Assembly (NCBI RefSeq): GCF_000721265.1
Contig: NZ_JOFZ01000004.1
Span: 567,734-631,733 of the forward strand
Direction: 5' to 3'
From: Streptomyces sp. NRRL F-5126
GTDB lineage: Bacteria; Actinomycetota; Actinomycetes; Streptomycetales; Streptomycetaceae
Length of the DNA: 64,000 bases
The notes beneath the pieces are model-generated. The model had not been told where the DNA came from, did no database searches, and saw only the letters and a program-made list of their open reading frames with translations. The translations under genes were made by a program, and so were the position numbers. Positions 1 to 8,314 of this stretch are shown here, piece after piece; the stretch's first letter is position 1, and every line of letters begins with the position of its first letter.

Positions 1-353
1 ATCGCCACGGCGACCGTCCCGAACAGCTCGGCCAGTGCCGCGGTGACGTTGCCCGCGACCGTGCCCGTCCCCGCCGCGTCCCGCAGGGCGGCGGCCTGGC
101 CGTCGATCCGGCCGATCCTGTCGCGCACGAGCTCGGCGAGGAACTCGTCGAAGTCGGCGAAGTGGCGGTGCAGCACGCCCTTGGCGCAGCCTGCCTCGGA
201 CGTGACCGCCCTGCTGGTCAGCGCGTTCGGCCCGTCGCTGAGCAGCACGCGCTCGGCCGCGTCGAACAGCTGCTCGCGCACGTCGCGCAGGGCCACCCCT
301 GTCGGCACTTGCCGCCCCTCTCCCGATGGCCCGCACGGTTGTCGAGTGGGCAT
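1..353 (-). CDS. TetR-family transcriptional regulator, cut by the left window edge
   Basis: Reading leftward from an ATG at 351-353, about 117 codons are open to the window edge. The peptide begins MPTRQPCG and contains a typical TetR N-terminal helix-turn-helix: helices around LFDAAERVLL, then LTSRAVTSEAGCAKGVLHRH and FADFDEFLAELV. The ligand-binding domain lies mostly outside the window. It is divergently arranged with the methyltransferase at 374, and both start codons sit in one palindrome (345-382), so it very likely represses its neighbour and itself. No Shine-Dalgarno sequence is possible in the 20 bp between the two starts, so the mRNA may be leaderless. A GTG 15 codons downstream (first bases near 308) is an alternative start. 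Confidence 0.85.
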   Translation of the reverse strand, partial: MPTRQPCGPSGEGRQVPTGVALRDVREQLFDAAERVLLSDGPNALTSRAVTSEAGCAKGVLHRHFADFDEFLAELVRDRIGRIDGQAAALRDAAGTGTVAGNVTAALAELFGTVAVA

Positions 354-382
354 CCGCCCACTAAGGTGGGCGCATGCCCACT
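345..382. promoter_or_regulatory. 38-bp operator palindrome containing both divergent start codons
   Basis: Outer arms AGTGGGCAT (345-353) and ATGCCCACT (374-382) and inner arms CGCCCAC (355-361) and GTGGGCG (366-372) form a near-perfect palindrome around a TAAG centre. Only the centre and one base pair (354/373) break symmetry. The outer arms are themselves the first three codons (ATG CCC ACT) of both divergent genes. A -10-like TAAGGT lies at 362-367, with its mirror TTAGTG on the other strand. TetR repressors bind such palindromes, so autoregulation plus control of the methyltransferase is the natural reading. Confidence 0.75.
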
Positions 383-1207
383 CTACCGCCGGAGCGCCCC
401 CGTCCCGTACGGGATGAACCCCATCGGCTCAGGACGGTCGCGGAGTCCTTCGGCTCCGACCCCGGCCGTTACGACCGGTCGCGGCCCCGGTATCCCGCGG
501 CCCTGATCGAGCGGATCGCCGCCGCGGCTTCGGCGGGTGCCGTCCTGGACGTCGGCTGCGGCACCGGCATCGCCGCCCGCCAGCTCAAGGGGGCGGGCTG
601 CCGGGTCCGCGGCGTTGAGCCCGACGAGCGGATGGCGGCCGTGGCGCGGCAGGACGGCATCGAGGTCGACGCCGGGCGCTTCGAGGAGTGGGACCCGGCG
701 GGGCGCGTGTTCGACGCGGTCGTCGCGGGCCAGGCGTGGCACTGGGTCGATCCGGCGGCCGGAGCCGCTCAGGCCGCGCGGGTGCTGGCGCCGGGCGGCA
801 GGCTCACCGTGTTCTGGAACGCCTTCCAGCTGCCGCTCCCGGTGGCGGAAGCCGTCGCCGCGGCGTGCGAGCGGGTGATGCCCGGTGCACCCTTCGACTT
901 CAGCGTGGTCACCAAGCCGGCCGCGGACGGCTACCGGCCCTTCCAGGACATGGCCGCCGACGGCATCCGGCGCTCGGGCGGCTTCGGCGATCCCGAGCTG
1001 TGGCGCTTCGACTGGGAGCGGCGCTACACCCGGGAGGAGTGGCTGGAGCAGATGCCCACCCAGGGCGCCTTCACGCGCCTGGCACCCGGCGCCCTGGCCG
1101 AGGTGCTGGCGGGCGCGGGATCCGCCATCGACGCGCTGGGAGGCGCGTTCACGATGCCGTACGCCACGCTGGCGGTCAGCGCGGAGCGCGTCGGCAGCAC
1201 GGTCTGA
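374..1207 (+). CDS. class I SAM-dependent methyltransferase
   Basis: A 277-residue cytoplasmic enzyme. The SAM-binding motif I, VLDVGCGTGIAARQL, lies near residues 56-70, followed by an acidic motif (GVEPDERM) and a conserved AGQAWHWVDP segment seen in the Methyltransf_11/25 group. The substrate cannot be told. Family members usually begin near TVAESFGSDPGRYD, so the first 20 residues may be extra. The ATG at 374 is chosen because it mirrors the divergent regulator start inside the palindrome; if it is used, translation is probably leaderless. The next gene is convergent and ends 25 bp beyond. Control by the divergent TetR protein is inferred. Confidence 0.85.
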   Translation: MPTLPPERPRPVRDEPHRLRTVAESFGSDPGRYDRSRPRYPAALIERIAAAASAGAVLDVGCGTGIAARQLKGAGCRVRGVEPDERMAAVARQDGIEVDAGRFEEWDPAGRVFDAVVAGQAWHWVDPAAGAAQAARVLAPGGRLTVFWNAFQLPLPVAEAVAAACERVMPGAPFDFSVVTKPAADGYRPFQDMAADGIRRSGGFGDPELWRFDWERRYTREEWLEQMPTQGAFTRLAPGALAEVLAGAGSAIDALGGAFTMPYATLAVSAERVGSTV

Positions 1208-1232
1208 CGCCTCCACGCCCCGCTGCCCGAGG

Positions 1233-1934
1233 TCAGTTCGCCGGTGCCGCCTCGGCGCTCAGCAGCGTGCGCAGGTCGTCGAAGTGACGGTGCATCGTCT
1301 CCGCGGCCCGCTGCCGGTCGCCCGTCTCCAGCGCGGTGACGATGGCCTGGTGCTGCTTCCACGTCGACAGGGGGTCCGACGGGCCGCCGTGCAGTTCGGC
1401 CCGCACCTGGTTCATGGCCGACCAGAAGGCATCGAGCACCTCGCTCAGCAGGTGGTTGCCGAGTATCCCGTAGAGCGTGGCGTGGAACGCCCGGTCGGTC
1501 GCCGGGGCGACGCCGCCCTGCTCGGCCTCCTGCCGCATGGTGTCCACGATGGACCGCAGGGCGGCGAGGTCGCCGGGTGGCAGGGCTCCCGCGACCGAGC
1601 TGATCAGGCCGGACTCCAGCGCCTCGCGCACGGCCATCAGCTCGTACAGCCCGGCCTCGCCCTGGTGGTGGCGCACGGCCGCGCGAAAGGCGATGCCCTC
1701 GGCGAGCGAATCGAGGGAGAGGCTCCCCACGTACGTGCCGAAGCCGTGCCGGATGTCGACGATCCGCATGGCCTGCAGCGCCTTGAGTGCCTCGCGCACC
1801 GAGTTGCGGCTGATGTCGAGGAGCTTCATCAGCTCGGTCTCGGTCGGAAGCGGGTCGCCAGGGGCCAGCCGGCGGTCCAGGATCAGCTGCTTGATCTGCG
1901 CCCGGGCGTCCTCGGACCTGCTCGGCCTGCTCAT
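1233..1934 (-). CDS. GntR/FadR-family regulator, probable sialic acid repressor (NanR-like role)
   Basis: A 233-residue protein. The N-terminal winged helix includes LPTETELMKLLDISRNSVRE (about residues 28-47) and the FGTYVG hairpin. The rest is an FCD (FadR C-terminal) ligand domain with conserved Asp, Arg and His positions (MAVREALE, FHATLYGILGNHLL, HQAIVTALETGD). The ATG at 1934 is preceded on the minus strand by a GGGAG ribosome site; a longer frame to 1994 lacks one. The gene diverges from nanA with 135 bp between, where a short palindrome lies. FadR-type proteins repress nan operons in other bacteria, so a sialic-acid-responsive role is likely from context but not proven. Confidence 0.85.
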   Translation of the reverse strand: MSRPSRSEDARAQIKQLILDRRLAPGDPLPTETELMKLLDISRNSVREALKALQAMRIVDIRHGFGTYVGSLSLDSLAEGIAFRAAVRHHQGEAGLYELMAVREALESGLISSVAGALPPGDLAALRSIVDTMRQEAEQGGVAPATDRAFHATLYGILGNHLLSEVLDAFWSAMNQVRAELHGGPSDPLSTWKQHQAIVTALETGDRQRAAETMHRHFDDLRTLLSAEAAPAN

Positions 1935-1977
1935 CGGCGCTCCCTTCCGCTTTTCGGCTTTCGATGGCCTCCGGCCC

Positions 1978-2030
1978 TTGACCGGATGCGCCAACGTCGG
2001 CTTACCTTAGCTCACAGATAGGACATCCTA
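1978..2030 (+). promoter_or_regulatory. nan operon promoter and GntR operator
   Basis: A TTGACC -35 at 1978-1983 and a TTACCT -10-like box at 2002-2007 are separated by 18 bp. Just downstream, at 2019-2030, lies TAGGACATCCTA, an inverted repeat with 5-bp arms. It would overlap the early transcribed region of nanA, a good position for a repressor. A GGAG ribosome site precedes the nanA ATG at 2070. Binding by the adjacent GntR protein is inference. Confidence 0.55.
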
Positions 2031-2069
2031 CGTTCTACATCCCCTCGGTCACTCACGCTGGAGCACCTC

Positions 2070-3026
2070 ATGGCACTGCCCGCCCCGTTGCGCGGCGTCG
2101 TTCCCCCCGTCTGCACCCCCCTGGACGCGGAGGGGGAGGTCGACACGGCCTCGCTGACCCGGCTCGTGGAACACCTCGTCCGCGGCGGCGTGCACGGCCT
2201 GTTCGCGCTCGGCTCGACCGGTGAGGTCGCCTACCTCACCGACGCCCAGCGGCGCACCGTCCTCGAAACGGTGGTGTCCGCCGGGGCCGGGCGCGTCCCC
2301 GTGCTGGCCGGCGTCATCGACACCACCACGCCGCGGGTGCTGGAACACGCGCGGGCGGCGGCCCACGCCGGCGTGGACGCCATCGTCGCCACTGCGCCCT
2401 TCTACACCAGGACCCACCCCCTGGAGATCGCGGCGCACTTCCGCAGGATCCGCGAGCTGTGCGACCTCCCGCTGTTCGCCTACGACATTCCGGTCTCCGT
2501 CCACAGCAAGCTCTCCGCCGACCTGGTGCGCGAGCTGGCCCTCGACGGCACGCTCGCCGGCGTCAAGGACAGCAGCGGCGACGAGGGCGGTCTGCGGCGC
2601 CTGATGACGGCGCTCGGCGGCCCCGACCGCGCGGGCCGGGGCGCACCCGGGTTCAGCGTGCTCACGGGCGGCGAACTGACCGTCGACGCGGCCCTGCTGT
2701 GCGGCGCCGACGGTGTCGTCCCCGGCCTCGGCAACGTCGACCCCGCCGCGTACGTACGGCTCTACGACGCCGCGCGCGGTGGCGACTGGCAGCGCGCCGC
2801 CGCCGAACAGGAGCGGCTCGTCGCGCTCTTCGCGATCGTCGACGCCGGCCCGGAGGACCGGATGGGCCGATCGTCGTCCGCGCTCGGCGCCTTCAAGGCC
2901 GCGCTGCGGCTGCAAGGGGTGATTGACCGGCACGACACCGCGTTCCCGCAGATCCCGCTGGACGACGCGTCCGTCGCGCGCGTGGCGAAGCTCCTCGCGG
3001 ACGCGGGACTCGGCGCGGCCCGGTGA
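2070..3026 (+). CDS. nanA: dihydrodipicolinate synthase-family aldolase, N-acetylneuraminate lyase
   Basis: A 318-residue class I aldolase of the DapA/NanA family, a TIM barrel. GSTGE at residues 48-52 is the carboxylate-binding loop, Tyr138 in YDIP is the conserved tyrosine, and Lys166 in GVKDSSGD is the Schiff-base lysine. In context with NanK, NanE and a NanT-type symporter it most likely splits N-acetylneuraminate into N-acetylmannosamine and pyruvate. It is the first gene of the operon and overlaps nanK by GTGA (3023-3026), indicating coupled translation. On sequence alone, other keto-acid aldolases of this family cannot be excluded. Confidence 0.85.
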   Translation: MALPAPLRGVVPPVCTPLDAEGEVDTASLTRLVEHLVRGGVHGLFALGSTGEVAYLTDAQRRTVLETVVSAGAGRVPVLAGVIDTTTPRVLEHARAAAHAGVDAIVATAPFYTRTHPLEIAAHFRRIRELCDLPLFAYDIPVSVHSKLSADLVRELALDGTLAGVKDSSGDEGGLRRLMTALGGPDRAGRGAPGFSVLTGGELTVDAALLCGADGVVPGLGNVDPAAYVRLYDAARGGDWQRAAAEQERLVALFAIVDAGPEDRMGRSSSALGAFKAALRLQGVIDRHDTAFPQIPLDDASVARVAKLLADAGLGAAR

Positions 3027-4000
3027 GCCTCGCACGCCCCGCGGCGGCGCCCGTGGCCGGGCCCGTGGTGGGCCTCGACCTCGGGGGCACCAAGATCGCC
3101 GCGGCGCTCGTCGCCCCCGACGGGACGGTACGTGCCCGATACAGCCGCCCCACCCCGGCGACCGAGGGCGCGGACGCCGTGCTCGACGCGCTCGCCCATG
3201 CGGCCGCCGCCGTCCGCGGCGGCACCGAAGCGTGCGCCGTCGGGGTGGCCGCGGCCGGGGTCGTCGACCCGGAGGCCGGAACCGTACGCGCGGCGACCTC
3301 CACCATCGCGGGCTGGTCAGGGGTACGGCTCGCCCCGCTCCTCGCCGCCCGCACCGGCTGCCCGGTCGCCTGCGACAACGACGTCCGTGCCGCCGCGGCG
3401 GCCGAGTACGCCGCCCTGGAAGAGCCCGGCGCGTCGCTGCTGCACCTGTCCGTCGGCACGGGGGTGGGCGGCGCCGTCGTCGCGGGCGGCCGGATGCTGC
3501 GCGGATCCGCCGGAGTCGCCGGCCACCTCGGCCACCTGCCGAGCCCCGAGGCGGCCGGGCTGCCGTGCAGCTGCGGGGTGGCCGGCCACCTGGAGGCGGT
3601 GGCGGCGGGTCCCGGGATCGCGGCCCTGTACGCCCGCCTGGCCGGCGGGACACCGGCATCGCTCGAAGAGGTCGCGCGACGCGCGGCCGCCGGAGACCGC
3701 CCCGCGGCCGAGGCGATCACCACCGGAGCCACCGCCGCCGGCCGGGCGCTCGGCGGCCTGGCCAACGCGCTCGGCCCCGGCCACGTGGTGGTCGGCGGCG
3801 GTGTCACCGGCATCGGAGGCCCGTACTGGGCGCCGCTGCGCGCCGCCTTCGCCGCCGAACTGATCGAGCCCCTGCGTTCGGCGGCGGACTCCCTCGTCCC
3901 GCGCCCGCCGCTCGCGGGCCCCGACGCACCCGTCCTCGGCGCGGCGGCTCTCACCGCGACCGCGCCCCTGCACGCCCCGCACACCGGAGAGGCCCGATGA
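3023..4000 (+). CDS. nanK: ROK-family sugar kinase, N-acetylmannosamine kinase
   Basis: A 325-residue ROK protein. The ATP-binding DLGGTKIAAALV begins at residue 19. The ROK signature covers the segment with GVGGAVV and GHLGHLPS, and CSCG at residues 182-185 is the metal-binding cysteine cluster, although the final cysteine of the usual CxCGxxGC motif is His here. It would phosphorylate N-acetylmannosamine at O6 in the cytoplasm. It starts with GTG overlapping the nanA stop, and its TGA overlaps the nanE ATG (ATGA, 3997-4000), so three genes form one coupled unit. Glucokinase activity is the main alternative; context favours NanK. Confidence 0.85.
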   Translation: MSLARPAAAPVAGPVVGLDLGGTKIAAALVAPDGTVRARYSRPTPATEGADAVLDALAHAAAAVRGGTEACAVGVAAAGVVDPEAGTVRAATSTIAGWSGVRLAPLLAARTGCPVACDNDVRAAAAAEYAALEEPGASLLHLSVGTGVGGAVVAGGRMLRGSAGVAGHLGHLPSPEAAGLPCSCGVAGHLEAVAAGPGIAALYARLAGGTPASLEEVARRAAAGDRPAAEAITTGATAAGRALGGLANALGPGHVVVGGGVTGIGGPYWAPLRAAFAAELIEPLRSAADSLVPRPPLAGPDAPVLGAAALTATAPLHAPHTGEAR

Positions 4001-4734
4001 AACCTTCCGCCCCACTCACCCAGGACGCCTCCGCGCAGGATGCCTCCGAGACGGCCGCCGCGCTGGTCTCCGCGCTCAGGGGACAGCTCATCGTCTCCTG
4101 CCAGGCCCCTCCTGGTGACCCCCTGCGGGACACCGCCACGATGGTGCGGATGGCCCGCGCCGCGCAGGCCGGCGGCGCCGTCGCCATCCGCGCCAACGGG
4201 CCCGACGACGTCGCCGCCATCGCGGCGGCCGTACCGCTGCCGCTGATCGGCCTGTGGAAGGACGGCGACCAGGGCGTCTACATCACACCCACCGTGCGCC
4301 ACGCGATGGCGGTACGCGCGGCGGGCGCGGCGGTGGTCGCGGCCGACGCCACCGACAGGCCGCGCCCGGACGGCAGCACGTTCGCGGACCTCGTCGCCGC
4401 GGTCCACGCCGACGGCGGCCTCGTGATGGCCGACATCTCCACCGCCGCGGAGGGCATCGCCGCGCAGCGGTCGGGCGCGGACCTGCTCTCCACCACCCTG
4501 TCGGGATACGTCCCGGGACAGCACCGGGGGAGCGGCCCCGACCTCGGCCTGGTCGCCGAACTCGCCGGCAGGACCGACCTGCCGGTCATCGCCGAGGGCA
4601 GGATCGGCACGCCCGATGAGGCGGCGGAGGCGCTGCGCCGCGGCGCCCACGCCGTCGTCGTCGGCACCGCCATCACCGCGCCCGGCGCCATCACCGCCAG
4701 GTTCACGGCGGCCCTCGCGCCGGACGCCCGCTGA
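3997..4734 (+). CDS. nanE: N-acetylmannosamine-6-phosphate 2-epimerase
   Basis: A 245-residue NanE-family TIM barrel. Diagnostic pieces are LIVSCQAPPGDPL near residue 31, PLIGLWKDG, VVAADATDRPRP, the STTLSGY loop and the C-terminal VIAEGRIGTPDEAAEALRRG / VVVGTAIT phosphate-binding segment. It converts N-acetylmannosamine 6-phosphate to N-acetylglucosamine 6-phosphate, joining sialic acid to amino-sugar catabolism. The start is fixed by the ATGA overlap with nanK. A relic of another nanE-like gene is present at 41.4-41.6 kb. Confidence 0.9.
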   Translation: MKPSAPLTQDASAQDASETAAALVSALRGQLIVSCQAPPGDPLRDTATMVRMARAAQAGGAVAIRANGPDDVAAIAAAVPLPLIGLWKDGDQGVYITPTVRHAMAVRAAGAAVVAADATDRPRPDGSTFADLVAAVHADGGLVMADISTAAEGIAAQRSGADLLSTTLSGYVPGQHRGSGPDLGLVAELAGRTDLPVIAEGRIGTPDEAAEALRRGAHAVVVGTAITAPGAITARFTAALAPDAR

Positions 4735-4818
4735 CCCCGCACCGTTTCCCGCGGCGCTTCCCCGTCCCCTACGCTCATCCAGCCACCGCCGCATCCGGCG
4801 GCTGGACCATGGAGAGAC

Positions 4819-6291
4819 ATGCACAACCCCACCACCACACCGCCACCGTGGTACCGCGAGCTCGGTGCCCGCCGCTGGAAGGCGTTCTTCGCGGCCTGGC
4901 TCGGCTATGTACTCGACGGCTTCGACTTCGTGCTGATCACGCTCGTCCTCACGGAGATCGCCCACGACTTCCACCTGAGTACCGTCGAGTCCGCGAGCCT
5001 GGTCTCGGCCGCGTTCATCACGCGCTGGCTCGGCGGCGCCGTGCTCGGCGCCGTGGGTGACCGCTTCGGCCGCAAGTACTCCATGATCTTCAGCATCCTG
5101 CTGTACACACTCGGGACGCTGGCCTGCGGATTCGCCTGGAACTACACCAGCCTGTTCGCCGCGCGCCTGGCTATCGGCATGGGCATGGCGGGCGAGTACG
5201 GGGCGAGCGCCACCTATGTGCTGGAGAGCTGGCCCGCCAGGATGCGCAACAAGGCGAGCGGATTCCTGATCTCCGGCTACTCGGTGGGCACCGTCATGGC
5301 GGCCGAGGCGTACAAGGTCGTCGTCCCCAACCTCGGCTGGCGGTGGATGTTCTACATCGGGCTCGTCCCGATCCTCATCGCGCTGTGGGTGCGCCGCGCG
5401 CTGCCCGAGGCCGACGAGTGGCAGGAGCGGGTCGCCGACCGCGGCGCGCGCCCCAACCCCTTCCGACCGCTGTTTCGGACGTCCGCCCTCGCCACGGTCA
5501 ACGTCGTGCTCGCCGTGCTGGCCACCGTCTCCCTCTTCTGCGTGTTCACGTCGAACGCGGGCGGCCTGACGCTCCCGCTGTCCGTCGTCGCCGGTCTCTG
5601 CCTCGCCGCCTTCGCCGTCCAGCTGGGCGGACGCCGCTGGCTGCTCTACCTGTCGCTGATGGTCACGATCTTCGTGGCCTTCATGTACAGCTGGCCCATC
5701 CAGGCGCTGCTGCCCACCTACCTCAAGACCCAGCTGCACTACTCGACGGGCCAGGTGACCGATGTCCTGTTCTACGCGGGCTTCGGCACCGTCGCCGGCT
5801 GCTGGCTCGCCGGCTTCCTCGGGGACTGGATCGGCACGGTCAAGGCCTACGCCTTCACGCTGCTCGCGTCCCTGATCTTCGTCTACCCGGTCTTCGCCAC
5901 CCACGACAACCTGCCCCTGCTGGGTGTCCTGCTCTTCGTCCTCCAAGCGCTGAGCTTCGGCATCTCCAGCCTGCTGCCCCGCTACATCGGCGGCCACTTC
6001 CCGACCGAGTCGCGCGCCGCGGGCCTCGGCTTCACGTACAACGTCGGTGCGCTGGGCGGGGCGGTCGCCCCGGTGCTCGGCGCACGGCTGGCCGACGGCA
6101 TGAAGCTGGGCACCGCGCTCGCCGTGCTGACCGCGGTGGGCACGGTCGTGGTGGTCGCCCTCGTCGGCTTCGATGTGCCCGGCCGGCTGCAGCGCCTGGT
6201 CACGCCGGGCGAGGTCCGCGACCACCTGGCGGCCGAGCCCGCGCCGGACGCCGCAGGATCAACGGCGGGCGCGCCGGCCGCCCGCGGGTAG
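4819..6291 (+). CDS. nanT: sialic acid:proton symporter, MFS
   Basis: A 490-residue membrane protein closely resembling Escherichia coli NanT in recognised stretches: WYRELGARRWKAF, AAWLGYVLDGFDFVLI, IGMGMAGEYGASATYV, RNKASGFLISGYSVG, YSWPIQALLPTYLKTQL and AAGLGFTYNVGALGGA. Its length matches NanT, whose family has two extra membrane segments between the two halves of the MFS fold. It imports free N-acetylneuraminate. It lies 84 bp after nanE. A TACGCT box at about 4769-4774 may provide a second promoter, and the ATG at 4819 follows a GGAGA ribosome site. Confidence 0.92.
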   Translation: MHNPTTTPPPWYRELGARRWKAFFAAWLGYVLDGFDFVLITLVLTEIAHDFHLSTVESASLVSAAFITRWLGGAVLGAVGDRFGRKYSMIFSILLYTLGTLACGFAWNYTSLFAARLAIGMGMAGEYGASATYVLESWPARMRNKASGFLISGYSVGTVMAAEAYKVVVPNLGWRWMFYIGLVPILIALWVRRALPEADEWQERVADRGARPNPFRPLFRTSALATVNVVLAVLATVSLFCVFTSNAGGLTLPLSVVAGLCLAAFAVQLGGRRWLLYLSLMVTIFVAFMYSWPIQALLPTYLKTQLHYSTGQVTDVLFYAGFGTVAGCWLAGFLGDWIGTVKAYAFTLLASLIFVYPVFATHDNLPLLGVLLFVLQALSFGISSLLPRYIGGHFPTESRAAGLGFTYNVGALGGAVAPVLGARLADGMKLGTALAVLTAVGTVVVVALVGFDVPGRLQRLVTPGEVRDHLAAEPAPDAAGSTAGAPAARG

Positions 6292-6335
6292 GGTCCGCCG
6301 CGTTCGGGGACCGCAGTGGAGCTCCAGGTCCTGGG

Positions 6336-7460
6336 CTACTCCTGCCCCGTGAACATGTCGATCAGGCCGCGGGGCGCGTCCTCGCCGAACATGGCCTCGT
6401 GGAGGAGAACGGCTTCGGCCGCCTCCGCGGCGCTGCGGGGGAACAGCTCGCGCTCGTAGGCGGCGAGCGCGGCCTCGGCGTCGTCAGGGTGCGCGGCGAT
6501 GGCACCTCCAAGTTCCGCGCCGTCGTACATGGCCAGGTTGGCGCCCTCGCCCGACGGGACCATGAGGTGGGCGGCATCGCCGAGCAGGGTCACCCCGGCC
6601 ACCCGGTTCCACCGGTGTTCGGCGGGCAGGGTGTGCAGCGGGCGCAGGACCGGCGCGGTCTCGCCGTCGGTGATCAGTGCGGTGAGTTCGGGTGCCCAGC
6701 CGCCGAACTCGGCCGCCACCCGGGCGGCGGCCGCGGCATGATCGGTGAAGTCGATCCCGGCGAACCAGTCCTTCGGCCTGCGCAGTGCCACGTAGGTGTG
6801 GAGCGTGCCGCCGCTCTCCCGGTGTGCCTGGATGCCCTTCCCCGGCGCGAGCGCCATCATCCCGCCGTCGCCGACCGCCTTCGCCGCGGCCGGGTGGCGG
6901 GTGTCCGCGTCGTACAGGTACGTCTCGACGAACGACGTGCCGGCGTACTCGGGGGTGGCGGGGGAGAGCAGCGGGCGCACCCGTGACCACGCGCCGTCGG
7001 CGCCGACCAGCAGGCTCGTCTCCACCGTGGTGCCGTCCGCGAACGCCACCTCGTGGCGTCCCCCGCCGAGGGCCCGGACGCCGCTGACCTTGCGGCCCCA
7101 CCGGACGGTGCCGTCCGGGAGGGAGCCGAGCAGGAGCTGCCGCAGGTCGCCGCGGAGTACCTCGGGGCGTCCACCCGTGCCGTCGTCGGGTTCGTCGTGC
7201 AGCACGGTCCCGTCCGGGGCGAGGACCCGTGTCGCCTCGCGCCCCTCCAGCACCAGGCCGCGGAACGCGTCGATCAGGCCCGCCGCCCGCAGGGCCGGCT
7301 GGCCGTTGTGTTCATGGATGTCGAGCATCCCGCCCTGTGCGCGGGCCGCCGGCGACGGCTCCGCCTCGTAGACGGTGACCGGGATGCCGTGGACGTGCAG
7401 GACCCGGGCCAGCGTGAGGCCGCCGAGACCGGCACCGATGATCGTGACGTGCGTACGCAT
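6336..7460 (-). CDS. TetX-like FAD-dependent monooxygenase
   Basis: A 374-residue group A flavoprotein monooxygenase. GAGLGG at residues 9-14 binds the FAD ADP moiety, GADGAWSRVR is the DG-type motif, and GDAAHLMVPSGEGANLAMYD is the GD motif that closes the FAD site. Several segments (MLDIHEHNGQPAL, the GD motif, the C-terminal LFPRSAAEAAE helix) resemble the tetracycline-inactivating TetX enzymes, but the substrate cannot be assigned. The ATG at 7460 follows a GGAGG ribosome site; the frame extends upstream but lacks signals. It is divergent from a TetR regulator, with a large palindrome between them, so it is probably induced by its own substrate. Confidence 0.88.
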   Translation of the reverse strand: MRTHVTIIGAGLGGLTLARVLHVHGIPVTVYEAEPSPAARAQGGMLDIHEHNGQPALRAAGLIDAFRGLVLEGREATRVLAPDGTVLHDEPDDGTGGRPEVLRGDLRQLLLGSLPDGTVRWGRKVSGVRALGGGRHEVAFADGTTVETSLLVGADGAWSRVRPLLSPATPEYAGTSFVETYLYDADTRHPAAAKAVGDGGMMALAPGKGIQAHRESGGTLHTYVALRRPKDWFAGIDFTDHAAAAARVAAEFGGWAPELTALITDGETAPVLRPLHTLPAEHRWNRVAGVTLLGDAAHLMVPSGEGANLAMYDGAELGGAIAAHPDDAEAALAAYERELFPRSAAEAAEAVLLHEAMFGEDAPRGLIDMFTGQE

Positions 7461-7511
7461 GGTGAACCTCCGGAAGTCCGGAGCTGGCCGGGCAGGCCCG
7501 GCCAACCCTCT

Positions 7512-7547
7512 CTGGTATGTCGTTCCATTCTTGGAACGGCGTACCAG
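7512..7547. promoter_or_regulatory. 36-bp imperfect palindrome, TetR operator
   Basis: Two 16-bp arms, CTGGTATGTCGTTCCA and its near-complement TGGAACGGCGTACCAG, match at 14 of 16 positions around a 4-bp centre. The site lies between the monooxygenase (starting at 7460, leftward) and the regulator (starting at 7566, rightward), where it can block both promoters. Confidence 0.8.
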
Positions 7548-7565
7548 ATATGTCAAACTTGCCGC

Positions 7566-8273
7566 ATGGCAACGCGGACACGCCGGTCACAGCGGCGCAC
7601 AGAGGCGCTCTCCCGCGAGCGCATCGTGAAGGCTGCCGTCGAACTGCTCGACGCGTCGGGCGAGGGCGGGCTGACATTCCGGGCGCTGACGGAGCGACTC
7701 GCCACCGGGCCAGGGGCGATCTACTGGCACGTGGCGAACAAGGACGAACTGCTCACCGCCGCCACCGACGCCGTCGTCGCGGGCGCCGTGGCCGGCGCCG
7801 GCGAGGCGTCACAGGATCCGGAGGACGGGATCCGTGCCGTCGCCCTGCGCCTGTTCGACGCGACCGAGGAACACCCGTGGATCGCCGCGCAGCTCGCGAC
7901 GCAGCTCTCCCGCAGTCCCGGGGGAACGGTCGCGCCGCGGATCCTGGAGGGCATCGGCCGGCACGTGCGGGCGCTGGGCGTGCCCGAGGCCGGCTGGTTC
8001 ACGGCGGCCTCGGCGCTGATGCACTACATCCTGGGCGCCGCGGGCCAGAACGTCGCCAACACCGAGAGCGCCCGCGCCCTCGGTCCCGGGGCGGACCGCG
8101 GCGAGTTCCTCGGCACCGTGTCGGCGGCGTGGAAGAGGCTCGACCCCGACGACTACCCGTTCACCCGGGCCGTCGCGGACCAGGCGCGCGCGCACGACGA
8201 CCGCGAGCAGTACCTGGCCGGCATCGATCTCCTGCTCGCCGGCATCGACGCAGGCCGCTCGCACACCGCATAA
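7566..8273 (+). CDS. TetR-family regulator of the divergent monooxygenase
   Basis: A 235-residue protein with a TetR helix-turn-helix (RERIVKAAVELLD, LTFRALTERLATGPGAIYWH, VANKDELL), followed by a C-terminal domain of the type found in tetracycline-repressor relatives. The ATG at 7566 lies only 18 bp from the large palindrome and has no clear Shine-Dalgarno sequence, so it may be leaderless or weakly translated. The pairing with a TetX-like enzyme suggests a substrate-sensing repressor; the ligand is unknown. Confidence 0.88.
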   Translation: MATRTRRSQRRTEALSRERIVKAAVELLDASGEGGLTFRALTERLATGPGAIYWHVANKDELLTAATDAVVAGAVAGAGEASQDPEDGIRAVALRLFDATEEHPWIAAQLATQLSRSPGGTVAPRILEGIGRHVRALGVPEAGWFTAASALMHYILGAAGQNVANTESARALGPGADRGEFLGTVSAAWKRLDPDDYPFTRAVADQARAHDDREQYLAGIDLLLAGIDAGRSHTA

Positions 8274-8314
8274 TCATCCGCCGACCGAGGTCCCGGGCCC
8301 GTACCGTGAGCCCC

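Noticed and set aside
2893..6225. A 1110-codon open frame antisense to the nan operon
   Set aside because: It is the GC-bias shadow of nanA-nanK-nanE-nanT on the opposite strand; its product is Arg/Gly/Asp-rich with no motif and the sense genes have strong family signatures.
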